A stretch of 55,000 bases of DNA, from NCBI GenBank assembly GCA_012295275.1, contig CM022678.1:15545545-15600544 (forward strand), given 5' to 3'. Position numbers and translations under genes: made by a program. The notes below the pieces were generated by a model. That model was not told the DNA's origin. It saw only the letters and a program-made list of their open reading frames with translations, and did no database searches. The DNA comes from Chrysomallon squamiferum (Eukaryota; Mollusca; Gastropoda; Neomphalida; Peltospiridae). Below are positions 15,427 through 46,492 of the stretch, piece after piece (position 1 is the stretch's first letter; each line of letters starts with the position of its first letter).

Positions 15427-16172
15427 GTTCTCCAGAAAGAAAATAAAGGAACGGGAGCAGAGACATAAGACACAAGAGGGCAGCACTAGACTTCCTAAGT
15501 TTCCGGTCGTGACGATGCAAGCAGACGATCTCGCCAGACGACCCCTCTACTTCAGCGACGTGCCAATGCTTAGGTACGTAACAACTACTACAACTGCAGG
15601 GAATTTAGTCGTTTTTTTCTTCGTTTTTCTTTTTTTCTGGAAGAATGAACTTTCGTTTGTCACTAACTACAACGACCTCTACGTAATTCCTTGCACAAGA
15701 GCCTTGCCTATTTGTACAAATTTTAATAAAATCGTTTTTATTTTTATCATTGTAGGTGCTGTAAGTATTGATTTTGTAATTATTTTAAAATCATTTTAAT
15801 CGGAATCTTAATTTCTATATAGAAGCGTTAAATAATAATAATGATAATAATGATAATAATAATAATAATGATGATGATGATAATGATAATAATAATAATA
15901 ATGATAATTTTGATGATGATGATGACGATGACGAAGACGAAGATAATGATGCTACTAATAGCGATAATTAAACAAAACGATCTTGTTTCACACTTGCTAA
16001 ATAACTCTACGATAGCCCATAATTGCCAGTTACTAGGTAACAAATAACTTCTCAGGTGGATAATACTTTAAAAATCCTGTTTGTTATTGTTAAGTAATAT
16101 AATCGTGTTTATTTATATTTTACTGGTGAACGATCTTGTTTTAGTTAATAATGTGAACCTGGTTCTGTATAT

Positions 16173-16210
<38 letters not shown>

Positions 16211-16211
16211 T

Positions 16212-16306
<95 letters not shown>

Positions 16307-16704
16307 TAATTAGCATATATAAATATATTAATAATTATTTTTACCAAACATCAACTAACATACGAATTAAATACAAATCAACAAGTTTCAGCTGAAATCT
16401 AACTAAGTACTGTTACCCGTTTTAATGGTTTATTAACATTAATTAAAACGTTTCTTTCGATTATAGGAAAGAACTGGAAGAGAAATACAGTGCCAACGCC
16501 CAGTCGAAAATTGATGAGGACTACAAGAGAACTCGGGATGATTTCTACAGGATGGAACTGGACAGAATGAGTGAATATCACCCTAGCAACCGTCCGCTTA
16601 TGCGCCAAGCCTACTTCGCGTACCTGTCCAATACACCTGGTTCACGAAAAGCGATTAAAAATATAATGAAAGAATATTCTAATAAGAAAACTGCCAAGGC
16701 GTAG
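1986..16704 (+). CDS. Large acidic, repeat-rich protein with a conserved-looking C-terminal module (5' end missing)
   Basis: The supported exons are 1986-2070, 4997-9226, 12795-12875, 13663-13768, 14163-14241, 14884-15044, 15436-15573 and 16467-16704 (stop TAG). Each has AG before it and GT after it, phases match at every junction, and the sum is 5,118 bases, 1,706 codons. The start is upstream. The first ~1,440 visible residues are low complexity: rich in Asp, Glu, Lys, Ser, Thr and Asn, with internal repeats. A Lys-rich linker (HKEKQKKKEKSKKEK) and a helical stretch (FFKEELRRLEESLKKER) follow. The final ~240 residues look folded, with aromatic and Pro-bearing motifs such as YTFNSLDPYF, DPLEDYRMDHVDDY and NRPLMRQAYFAYLSNTPGS. 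I do not recognise the family. A cytoskeletal or ciliary scaffold is possible from composition only; I do not assign it. The exon structure is far surer than any function. Confidence 0.8.
2071..4996 (+). other. Intron between the first two visible exons
   Basis: The intron begins GTAAAC and ends TACTAG. It is AT-rich, with CA and TA/CA compound microsatellites at 3490-3720, a CA run at 4121-4171 and T-rich tracts near 4690-4900. I see no further exon, RNA gene or transposon protein. The open frame at 3133-3390 has no recognisable protein and no codon signal. Confidence 0.7.
3490..3725. repeat. Compound CA and TA/CA microsatellites
   Basis: A CA run at about 3490-3535 is followed, after a short unique piece, by alternating TA and CA blocks at about 3595-3720. 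All open frames here are simple Tyr/Ile/Cys/Val repeats and are not genes. Confidence 0.9.
4997..9226 (+). CDS. Giant 4.2-kb internal exon coding disordered repeats
   Basis: One uninterrupted 4,230-base exon that enters with two bases completing a Glu codon and leaves with one base. The open frame extends upstream to an ATG at 4963, but a good acceptor (CTTACTAG) at 4989-4996 and the matching phase of exon 1986-2070 favour an internal exon. The product holds: VPSET repeats (about visible residues 183-226); an Asp/Lys/Asn repeat with phrases such as DKDDKDKNVND (about 562-657); two PRP(V/L)PPMAT motifs 60 residues apart (about 904 and 964); a basic Ser-rich part with three SRAVSNTSYTSQK-like repeats (about 1133-1177); then Glu-rich and Arg/Ser/Thr-rich ends. 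Almost no Cys or Trp is present, as expected for a disordered chain. Long antisense frames over this exon are shadows. Confidence 0.85.
6595..6885 (+). repeat. Coding tandem repeat, Asp/Lys/Asn-rich
   Basis: GATAAGGATGATAAGGATAA-type units recur about seven times with variation and code DKDDKDKNVND-like peptides. The DNA is purine-rich on the + strand. It lies inside the giant exon and keeps frame, so the repeat is tolerated as protein and probably varies in copy number. Confidence 0.85.
8305..8440 (+). repeat. Coding tandem repeat, Ser/Lys-rich, three units
   Basis: Three consecutive units of 14-15 codons share the core S-R-A-x-S-x-T-S-Y-x-S-Q-K. They are similar in DNA as well as protein, so the duplication is fairly recent. 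The basic Ser/Tyr composition contrasts with the acidic sequence on both sides and could be a phosphorylated or microtubule-binding patch; that role is inference. Confidence 0.8.
9227..12794 (+). other. Long AT-rich intron
   Basis: This intron lies between the giant exon and the exon at 12795. It holds T-rich tracts (9440-9480, 9950-9963, 11480-11520), TTTA repeats at 12361-12396 and a TTTA/CTTA block at 12590-12680. I see no exon or RNA gene. A pocket of higher GC at about 11030-11150 has no usable frame. Confidence 0.65.
12590..12682. repeat. TTTA/CTTA tetranucleotide microsatellite
   Basis: About 90 bases of TTTA units with a central block of CTTA units, just upstream of the small exon at 12795. 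A second TTTA run lies at 12361-12396. Confidence 0.9.
14090..14160. repeat. TTC then ATT microsatellite at a 3' splice site
   Basis: TTC units at about 14102-14130 run into ATT units up to the CCAG acceptor at 14159-14162. The repeat therefore forms the pyrimidine tract and branch region of the exon at 14163, so repeat-length changes could affect splicing of that exon. Confidence 0.85.
14260..14391 (+). repeat. Left arm of a ~132-bp inverted repeat
   Basis: This stretch is the near-perfect reverse complement of 16000-16131; I count only about half a dozen differences. It begins 18 bases after the donor of exon 14163-14241, inside the intron. The arms could be two copies in opposite orientation of a short mobile element, or the two ends of one insertion. 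No element-coded protein is seen between them. Confidence 0.85.
14465..14730. repeat. AAT/ATT palindromic run and GA microsatellite
   Basis: At 14470-14540 AAT units turn into ATT units, a simple self-complementary run. At 14672-14730 a pure GA run of nearly 60 bases follows. Both lie in the intron upstream of the exon at 14884. Confidence 0.9.
15110..15425. repeat. Poly-A and ACT/AAT trinucleotide repeats
   Basis: Two A-rich runs lie at 15112-15182, then ACT-type triplets at 15245-15365 and a long AAT run at 15366-15423 that ends just before the acceptor of the exon at 15436. Poly-Leu, poly-Ile and poly-Asn open frames here are artefacts. Confidence 0.9.
15830..15965. repeat. AAT/GAT trinucleotide microsatellite
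   Basis: An interrupted run of AAT and GAT triplets in the intron between exons 15436-15573 and 16467-16704, just before the right inverted-repeat arm. Confidence 0.85.
16000..16131 (-). repeat. Right arm of a ~132-bp inverted repeat
   Basis: Reverse-complement partner of 14260-14391. The ~1.6-kb interval between the arms contains exons 14884-15044 and 15436-15573, so the transcript could pair the arms across these two exons. The outer junction runs into CGATCTTGTTTTAG; a similar CGATCTTGTTTCA phrase sits at about 15979. Confidence 0.85.
16170..16306. repeat. GT then GA compound microsatellite
   Basis: A short GT run (about 16173-16193) passes into more than 100 bases of GA with two GT interruptions. 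It lies just 3' of the right inverted-repeat arm. Confidence 0.95.
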
Positions 16705-16911
16705 GGAGCGAACATGTTATTTCCCCTGTTAAAAGCAGTATGGAGAAATCCAAAGAGTATTATACATTCATATTTCTTAATTTTTAATTTATTTGTTTGT
16801 TTTATACTCTTATTTCTTTCTTAACCTGTTGTTGGCAATCGTTTACATAATTTATTTCTAAAATTTTATTTCATTAAATCTCGTACTTGTTTCCAAAACA
16901 GCCCATGTTTA

Positions 16912-16979
<68 letters not shown>

Positions 16980-17387
16980 ATATGGTGATGATAATTATGA
17001 TAATGATGAATATGATGATTGGAAATGATATGCCAAATCCAAAAACTAATTATTTATGGTTTATATTTACAATAATAGTAATTATATTATGTAAATTCAT
17101 AAAACGATTTAAAAGTGTCTTGTTTTAGTTCGCCAAACAAAAAATGCATTTATATGGATATAAATCTGGAAAGGTTTTGAAACAGTTCAACAGTAAAACA
17201 CATTATTTGATAGGTAGAGTTCTTAGAAATACAAATAATATTTGGATTATGATCAGAGAATAGACCTATCGGATACATTTACACATACAAGTGAGTAGCA
17301 GGAAAAATAAGATAATTAATTCAGTATGCCAGTTTGAGTTCTAATAAATGACTTGTTTTAACTTTTGGACACCTTTGTATGCATGAT

Positions 17388-17391
<4 letters not shown>

Positions 17392-17481
<90 letters not shown>
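17392..17481. repeat. GA microsatellite
   Basis: Ninety bases of uninterrupted GA repeat. Confidence 0.97.
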
Positions 17482-17484
<3 letters not shown>

Positions 17485-19106
17485 ACTTTCATTCTAAATT
17501 TCATTCTAAATTTCCTTGCTGTGAGTCACATTTGAAACTTGAATAATATGAACCTTCTTCCTCAGTATAATACCTATATCAATAACTTTTATCGATAGAT
17601 ATTAACGGTAAAGGACTTAAAACAGCGAAAAATTCCAGTCTAACTGTTCCTAATAAATAATTATGTATGTACATACTTTCCTGGCATTTGTGTATCTTTA
17701 GCTCCGAAATTAGTGAAAGATATTCCATATTATTTTATTAAGGTCGCATTAAAATGTATTTGTCCGATTTGTAAATTCTGCTGTAGCCAGTATTTATTAT
17801 TTCATTGAATTATTTTATTATCATGTATCGCTTTGATTAATGTTACGCTTTGGTTGATAATAAAAGCGTTTCTGTGATAAGATTGTTATAATATAAATTA
17901 TAAATAATTATACATATAAATAAATTACTTACTGAAATATGTTTGTGCATTTTTGTTTTATCTTTTTTTCTCTCTCTTTTAAATCATACGAGCAAAACTG
18001 AATTTGTTAGGATGAAAATGTAGTTTTGGTTGGATATATGTTCACGAACCGTAACTCTGTAAACATCGAAAAGAATACGTCTGCTCAATACCTAAATCAT
18101 CCGAAGTTAAATAAGGACGAAACAATGTTAGGACCAGCGTTACTTTGTGTTCATTAGAGATACTTCTATTTTCATCAAACGACGAAAAAACATGCCAAGT
18201 TATAAACGATTTACAAACGTGGAATTTGCATTTACGTTAATCTCATGATACAAAATGTGGCCGAAAAACTGGTAACTGGATGCATACAAAATGCTCATTC
18301 AAGTTTTTCTTCTTAAAATTAATAAACATTTTATTTCACCATTCCCTTTAGAACGTACTGCTTGCACTAATATTTATTTATTTATTCAGTGGAATTCGTG
18401 TAGTATTTTTCTAGCTAATAAATAATGTACAAATGTCCTTTCATTTTCTGTCAGAAAGTGCAGAGTAAATCCTCCATTTAATAGTATATATGGCAACACT
18501 ACTACCAATTTATTTTGTTGCTTTAAAAAAAAAAAAAAAAAAAAAAAAGTAAAAACAAAACGCATTGTGTTCCTTCTTTTAAGGTCTACGTTATTTGATC
18601 AAGAAATCTCAATCACCTATGAATGCACTCCCTTTTAGAATATACTTTATTTAGCAATAAAATGCCATAAAATACTATGCTCTTGGAATAAAAAAAAAAA
18701 AAAAAAAATTATATATATATATATATAAATCAGATGGAATTTTGAAAATATGACAGCTTTGCATTAGTATCCTTTATTATTATTATTTTTTTAAATTAAT
18801 ATTTGTCCTTATGTAAAATGACAGACTATGCAACCTAGAAAAAACTTGGTAACAGGGATGTTTTTTTTTTTTTTTTTTTTGTTACGACTAGTTTTAACAA
18901 AATTATGAATTTTAATTATTATGTCTATATTATATCATGTTAGCTGGGTTTGGGAAACAAAACGGCCATCTTTTTGCATTCTGGCAAGTGTTTTGTATGA
19001 CCTACACATTTGTTTAATACCACCAAAGGATTAGTTCTGATCACAATAACAAAGCAATTTGGATTAAGAAGATTATAACTAAACAGAATGAATTGTCAGC
19101 CATCTT

Positions 19107-19112
19107 TTATTT
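19107..19112 (-). terminator. Probable RPL11 polyadenylation signal
   Basis: AATAAA on the - strand about 33 bases past the RPL11 stop codon. A very short 3' UTR is normal for ribosomal protein genes. Inferred from position only. Confidence 0.45.
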
Positions 19113-19144
19113 TTTCACTATGTAACTAATGTACAATGTCTTTT

Positions 19145-27578
<8,434 letters not shown>

Positions 27579-27584
<6 letters not shown>

Positions 27585-27612
27585 TGTTATTATTGGGTAA
27601 AAGGAAGTGACG
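27579..27612 (-). promoter_or_regulatory. RPL11 start region with a 5' TOP-like tract
   Basis: On the - strand, CTTCCTTTT (27607-27599) lies 14 bases before the ATG at 27584. Ribosomal protein mRNAs of animals normally begin with a C followed by a pyrimidine tract (5' TOP), which puts them under mTOR-dependent translation control. I therefore infer transcription start at about 27607 and a 5' UTR of about 23 bases. Confidence 0.6.
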
Positions 27613-27968
27613 TTCGATTAGCAGTGTGGGCTGTGTGATAAACGCGACGATCATTCATAATTTCAATAAATTAAGAAAATATATATCTATAGTTGAAAAG
27701 GAAGAGCGCTAAATACAGATATCCATAACAGAATGTGTTGTCAGAATTTTGTAAAGTGACAGAATTGTCTTTAAATCGTCTATTCGATTTAAATCATACT
27801 TTATATCCAAACGCGTTTTAATTTTTGGCCTTTTGCGGTAGATTATGTTATTGAATAACTGTTCTATTTATATCACGTGACATATTCCGGCCTAGCAACA
27901 TACGATCAGTTATTATTATTTTTCACGATAAATTTGTATTACTTGTTGATTTTTATAATTTTACAAAA
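27608..27968. promoter_or_regulatory. Shared bidirectional promoter of RPL11 and DRC1
   Basis: The two start codons (27584, - strand; 27969, + strand) are only 384 bases apart, so promoter sequence must be shared or tightly packed. The interval is AT-rich with pockets of higher GC (CGTTCGATTAGCAGTGTG, GATAAACGCGACGATC, CGTGACATATTCCGG, CCTAGCAACATACG). The CCTAGCAAC piece at about 27892 resembles the X-box half sites bound by RFX factors in ciliary gene promoters; I note it as suggestive only. Confidence 0.55.
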
Positions 27969-40155
<12,187 letters not shown>

Positions 40156-40340
40156 CAAATTCAGCAAAACTCTAAAACTGAACAAAACTGTTTATATACA
40201 TTTTAATCCAGCATGAAAAGAGCAAAATAGGGTTTTATTTGGAGAATTTTTTTTTATTTATTAACTTGAAACATAGTATAATTTGTTTACTTGAAAAAGA
40301 ATTATAATTTATTTATTTTGTGATATATACCAACAGAAGA

Positions 40341-40346
40341 AATAAA
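40341..40346 (+). terminator. Probable DRC1 polyadenylation signal
   Basis: AATAAA about 185 bases after the DRC1 stop codon. Called from position and motif only. Confidence 0.45.
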
Positions 40347-40616
40347 AAGATTTAAAAACATATATCTATGTTTTCAGTTGTTTAAAAATGTGAAAAAAAT
40401 ATATTTATTAATATTTGTAATATTTTATACTGAGATTTTAATTTTTAAATTTTTTATATAATTGCAAAATAATAAAAATATGCATGAAAATAGATATATT
40501 AATTTAATTTAATTTAAATTTTATTTTATTTTATTTTATTTTTGTAATTTCTTTTGTTAGTTGGTATGAATGGTTTTTGTCTTGTTAATATTATTATTAT
40601 TTTTAATGCATATGTC

Positions 40617-41760
40617 TGTATCAAACTGTAATACCTAACAAATCGTAATATCCCCAAATGTTTGGTATTAATAACAAAAGGTATAATTTATTTAAATCCT
40701 TCAAGAAAATTCGTATTTGATTTGGATTCTAAAATTTGATCTCGGTTAATCCAATGCTTCAGATAACTGTCTACATACATAATAATAATCACCTCTTTCT
40801 ATCGTATTTTATGCTTTGAATGGAAAACGTCATTTCCTTGACCACCGACAGTCTCATTTCCTAGACGACAATTACGTCATTCAGAAATTATTTTGAATAT
40901 AATTTATGGGTAAAACATGATAGTTTCACAATATTCACTAATTTGTTTTTTATTTTATTTCATTTTATTTTTTATTTTTATTTTTTATTGTAATATTATG
41001 TAAGATGTCAAATGTTTTGTAGAATATGCTAAACATTTTTAAAGACATTTCTTCTAAGATTGTGTTTTTAATAACAGACTGCAGAGTGGAGTATCCAAGG
41101 TGTTAAATTTCGTTTTTCCCGCGGAAAATAATGATTAGGTTTTCTTTGAAATTGTGAATTAGGTATTTAAACGAATACTTTTAAAGATTAAGTTCCATGT
41201 TCTTAAGATAGGTTTCTCTATAGAAATAAAGGCTTAAAAGTTAAAATAAAGTTATGTGCAGAAATAAACTCATTACGCTGGCATGCACGACATGGCTGTA
41301 AAACTGCGTATCCTTGAATCGTCCACAGCGAGTAAATTCGTCTGCACAACACGTCTGGCTTGCACGAAATACGAGACCGTGAGATTTTGAGTTCCTGGGC
41401 TGGAGTAAAACTCGAAAACTTTTGTTTCTGCAATTCTTGTGTATATAATATCTAGATTACGAATATTTACTTTTTTTCTTCTTCTTCTTCTTTTTTTTTT
41501 TTTTTTTTTTCTTTTACACGGCATATCTAGAGAAGAATGGTTAATTATTATAATTAGAACCAGTTAATCTTTCAAATTGTGAATTAGCTATTTAAACGAA
41601 ACGAACACATATTTCTGCTAAGACTAAATTAAATTTGATCGTTATCTTTGCTGTCATATCTCCTCTCTTCATATATTACTAGTTATTTATTTCAGTCATT
41701 TGACATTAACTGCAGAACAAATGGAAATCGTTTTAATTTCTATTACATTAATATTTTATT
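40617..41760 (+). repeat. Duplicated block, copy 1
   Basis: Shares long stretches in the same order with 41946-43470, for example GGAAAACGTCATTTCCTTGA, GACATTTCTTCTAAGATTGT and GGCTTGCACGAAATACGAGA. Copy 1 alone has about 65 extra bases (GGCATGCACGACATGGCTGT and following) near 41280 and a CTT/T run at 41480-41512. No coding capacity was recognised. Confidence 0.85.
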
Positions 41761-41874
41761 TATTTATTTATGTATTTTTTAATTATTATTATTCATAAAT
41801 ATCACTGCATTTTTAGCAATTTAGACAAAGCAATTTTTACATTATTTGATACATTATTTATGGTGATGTTTAAA

Positions 41875-41918
<44 letters not shown>

Positions 41919-41945
41919 TTTTTTTTTTTTTGATACGTGTCTCTG

Positions 41946-42477
41946 TTTCTAACTGTAATACCAAATAAATTGTAATGTTCCCAAACAATTGTTTGCTCTT
42001 AATAACAAAAGGTATAATTTATTTAAAACCTTTAAGAGATTTCATATTTGATTCTAAAATTCGATCTTGATTAATCGAATGCTTCAGATGGTTATGGCCC
42101 GCGAAGTCGACAATATCTATAAATGATCTTAAAATTGTGTCTGCTTAGTGGGACAAGCTGAAATGTACCAGTGAGGATCTGTCGATGTCCCGGGATTCAT
42201 TAATTGTGTTTTACCTGGTTGACGGTGTGCGCAGTCAAAAGGTAACAACGAGATGATACTGTACCGCAGCTATTACTACTACTGCTACTATTACTACAAT
42301 TCAGTTTCAGTTCAGTTTATTTATTAGACCAAGTCAGCATGACTATAAACACAAAACAGACAAGAATACAGTTATAAAACAAAAACAGTTGTGTAATACG
42401 TTACAGTATACAAACACAGGAATACAAAAAAATAATAAAGTAAGAATTAGGGTAATAAAAATATAAACATATAGTTG

Positions 42478-42522
<45 letters not shown>

Positions 42523-43470
42523 GTTACAAACGGTCTACATACATAATACTAATCACCTTTTTCTATCGTATTTTATTCTTTGAATGGAAAACGTCATTTC
42601 CTTGACTACTGACAATCTTATTTGCTTGACGACAATTATATCATTCAGAAATTATTTTGAATATAACTTAATTGTAAAATGTGATAGTTTCACAATATAA
42701 TTTTTCTTTCTCTTTTTCATTATTTTCATTTTTTTTTTTTTTTAATTCTGATATTATTGAAGAAGTTAGATGTTTTTATAGTAGAAGTTGAACATTTTTA
42801 AAGACATTTCTTCTAAGATTGTGTTTTTTTATAACAGAATAGCAGAGTGGAGTATCCAAGGTGTTAAAATTCTTTTTTTCCCACGGACAATGTGATTAGG
42901 TTTTCGCGCCATTTCAAGTTTCAGCAATGTCAAAACACGTTAGTAACTCTACTGTAGCGTAAAGTTTAGTCGGTTTCAGATAGTTATGCTTTATGAAAAT
43001 GAATACTTTAAAGATTATGTACTGACTTATGTTCTTAAGATATGTTTCTCTATAAAAATAAAGGCTTTAAAAATTAAAATAAAGTTACGTGCAGAAATGA
43101 ACTCAGTCCTCGTCTGCACAACACGTCTGGCTTGCACGAAATACGAGACCGTGAGATGTTTGAGTCCCTGGGCTGGAGTAAAATCTTATAAACTTTTGTT
43201 ATAAACATATTTCTGCTAAGACTAAATTAAATTTGATCGTTCTCTTGGCTGGCGTATCTCCTATCGTCATATATTACTAGATATTTATTTCAATCATTTG
43301 AAAATAACTGCAGAATGAACGGAAATCTCTGACAAGCATGAAATACATATATTTTTTGTCCGTGTCACCTACACAATAAAAAAAGGATGTTCGGAAAACT
43401 GTTCTTTATTTGAAACAGCCGTTTCTATTTCTATTACATTATTATTATTATTATTATTATTATTGCATAA
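41946..43470 (+). repeat. Duplicated block, copy 2, with a ~440-bp insertion
   Basis: Direct-oriented partner of 40617-41760. It is interrupted at about 42092-42530 by sequence absent from copy 1 and has an extra piece at about 42905-42985 (GCGCCATTTCAAGTTTCAGC and following). Divergence of perhaps 15% suggests an old duplication. Confidence 0.85.
42092..42530. mobile_element. Possible interspersed-repeat insertion inside duplicated block copy 2
   Basis: Present only in copy 2, so it is an insertion in copy 2 or a loss from copy 1. It holds a GC-richer part (GGCCCGCGAAGTCGAC, GTCCCGGGATTC), a part with GTTTATTTATTAGACCAAGT followed by A/C-rich sequence of the kind seen at ends of non-LTR elements, and a terminal TA run (42480-42515). 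I see no protein domain and no clear target-site duplication. Confidence 0.4.
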
Positions 43471-43654
43471 AAATCACTGCATTTTTAGCAGTTTAGACAA
43501 TGAAATTTAATATTAATTTAGGCTGATGTTTAAAAGTATTTGTCTTTTATTTATATTATTTACTTACTCAGATTTTTAATGATTATTATTATTATTTCAG
43601 GTTTTTCTATTTAAATTATTTTTTTTAAAACTAATACTGATTATAATACAACAT

Positions 43655-43693
<39 letters not shown>

Positions 43694-43820
43694 TTTTAAA
43701 CCAATACCGATTAATAAGCAACAACAAAGTTTTTTTTTCTTTATTGCTTTCTTTCTTTATTTCTTTCCGTTTATTTATTTATTTATATATTTTTAAACCA
43801 ACAGCGATTAATATGCAAAA
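43440..43820. repeat. ATT and TTTA microsatellites
   Basis: An ATT run at 43440-43464 and TTTA runs at 43652-43695 and 43770-43785 within AT-rich sequence. The phrase AAACCAATA-CGATTAATA repeats between them, hinting at old tandem copies of about 120-140 bases. Confidence 0.75.
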
Positions 43821-44261
43821 CATTTTTATTTTTATTTTTTTATTTTTATTTTCTTAAGTTTACTTAATTATAGCTCCCCCTCTTTCGAAAATACTAGATC
43901 TTTCTCTGAATGACATGTACGTGTATCAAATAACATGACTACCTTGAAATGTTAAATACATCATATATCGCACCTGCTGGCTTGTCTGATTTACATAAAC
44001 TGTTTCAGTTACGCTGTGTCCCAGGTTAAACTGTCCGCGTTAGGGGCAGAGAATTACTTTCTAACAGTGAGTGCAAGTACGCCTGTAATGGATAGTCTGA
44101 AGTACGCCTGAAATATTTTACATCGTATCACAATTGCTCGACTTAAAATAGATCACTAACAGGGAAATATAAAGTTCGACATTAATGGGAAATGATTAAT
44201 TATTCAAATGGTTTGTAACGTTGTATTTTCTAGTCTAGTTGTTCTTTGTAGGTAGGTAAGC

Positions 44262-44365
<104 letters not shown>

Positions 44366-45394
44366 AGCCCCCGTGTGTTTGTATGTGTGTGTGTAATATA
44401 TATGTAAATATAACTTGTTCTTCATTAAAACCTGCTTTATATTTTCCGTTTATTATTTTTATTTTTTTTATTTTTTTACGTTTTTTACTTCTTTTAAAAA
44501 AAAAAAAAAAATTGGTTCTTGTTGTTATTTAGATTCTGTTATTGAAATTTTTATTTTGTCTGTATTATTTTACAGTGTTGCACTTTATGAATGTAAATTT
44601 TAGTATATTTAACTTACCTGTGATAACAAATAAATAAATAAATAAATAATATATTATTGCATATTTCTCCTTTCGTATTAACCAAAGAGAGGAAAAGAAT
44701 GATGGACGCCATCTGTTAAAGAGAAGTACAGATAAAAAGATAATTAATTAAGCAGCATACAGTCTCTATGTTACATTACGTGAATTGACCTAATTTGTAT
44801 ATAACAATCACATGGTTTTTATTTAATAAACTAATTCTGAAAACCGCGGCTTGAACAGGAACAGACTTATATCGTGATCCGTAGATTACGTTGACAAAAC
44901 TAGCGGAGGTGTCACTTACTTGCTTAAGTCGGAAAGGTTAGGTAAAGAAAACAACAACAAAAAACTCTGAAATAATTAAGTTCTGCATTCAAGTGGTTGG
45001 ATTATAAGCGTATATGTATATGTGAGTTTTTATGTTTTATTTTTTATTTTTGTTTGTTTTCCTTTTCTGTTTTAATTTATATTTGTAAATATACCAGCCA
45101 TTTTCACATAATATGCATGTTTAGACAGAACAAAGTACTTTGCTCTATGAATCACCTGGTGAATAAAAAAAAAAAAATATCAGTTTAAAAAATCATTATT
45201 TTAACAAAATGTATATATAGTGAAGTGTAACTCAGTTGTTATAATGTAGGTCTGAGCTAGCATACGTAATAAAATCAATAATATACTATCATGGACAATT
45301 TTCTACATTTAAAAAAAAATGTTGTTATTGCTGCTACTCCTATTACTATTACCACAACTGACGGCAATTATTTTTATATTTCAGTAACATATGG

Positions 45395-45565
45395 CGTAGC
45401 AGCAGCAGCAGCAGCAGCAGCAGTAGGACTAATAGCAATTGTATTAGTTGTAGAAGTAATCATAGTCGTAGTCGTAGTAGGAGTAGTAGTCGTGAAAGTA
45501 GCGGTATTCGTAATAGTAGTAGTAATAGTCATATCAGTAGTAGTAGTAGTAGTAGTTGTTATAGT

Positions 45566-45620
<55 letters not shown>
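45395..45620. repeat. AGC/AGT trinucleotide run then CT microsatellite
   Basis: AGC units, then diverged GTA/AGT triplets, then about 50 bases of CT. The apparent Ala/Val-rich open frame (45291-45635) is repeat translation and has no conserved protein signal. Confidence 0.9.
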
Positions 45621-45621
<1 letters not shown>

Positions 45622-46438
45622 TTGGTTCGGATTAGATCCGCACATTTAACTGAAACTTTAGAAAGGGAAAAAAAACAATTAAAGAATTAACTGTAGGGCT
45701 TACGCAGAAAAAACACAGGTACAAAAATCACATACATAAATCACAAATAGGCAAACAGTGCAGGTTAAATCTGTTAATTTTTAATGAACAACAAACAAAA
45801 AATTCTTTCTAAATTAGTGTTTGACATAATCAATTTGCTGTAACATAAACCCTGGGCTGGTTCGAAAAATTTACATATTCTTTCCATTATGTGTATATAA
45901 CAGACGTTCATAAATAGAAATGTCATCATAGATACCGATACGAAAGAAAAAAGAAAGAAAAAGAAAGAGAGCTAAAAAAAAAGACAACGTTGTTTGGTAA
46001 ATAGGATTAACGCATTTGCTGGCTAGTAATTTCTGGATATACTCTGTCCACTTACATGAGTGGATGCAGTTGTGAATGCGTAAATAAAATAATCTCTCGG
46101 TGGTTTAAATTAAACATTATTGATCAAAGTGTTTAACATTTCAGCAATGTAAAACACGTCGCGTTATTTTGGTTAAAGTGACATGGAAACTTCAAACAAT
46201 CTCGAGACGAGGTCAAACTGTTGTGTTCGAGGTCATAATTAACGTGAAATGTAACACTTTTAGCTCCGACTAAGGATATTATTTATTTGTTCTGTTAACT
46301 AATTTGTGCAGTTTAAAATACTTATATTTCTACATATCTGATGTTCCCACAACATGTGTTTTCATAGACCAAGAGACTGAAATGGTATTGTTTAATTATT
46401 CGTTTAATTTTTGACTTATTTATTTATTATTGTTGTTA

Positions 46439-46439
46439 C

Positions 46440-46492
<53 letters not shown>
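46439..46492. repeat. ATT microsatellite
   Basis: About 54 bases of ATT repeat. Confidence 0.95.

Larger units (their letters stand above)
16705..19144. other. Gap between convergent genes
   Basis: This is the 3' flank of the large + strand gene and of RPL11 on the - strand. It holds an AAT run (16913-16978), a pure GA run (17392-17480), an AT-rich stretch with AATAAA-type signals near 17865, and homopolymer A and T runs (18525-18548, 18690-18708, 18861-18881). I see no coding exon or structured RNA. Both terminal exons probably end within a few hundred bases of their stop codons, but I cannot place the cleavage sites. Confidence 0.65.

Noticed and set aside
41340-41410. Conserved island in the duplicated block as a tRNA or 5S rRNA gene
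   Set aside because: No cloverleaf and no 5S-like internal promoter could be seen in either copy.
45291-45635. Ala/Val-rich 114-codon open frame
   Set aside because: It translates AGC/AGT triplets and a CT run; no protein signal.
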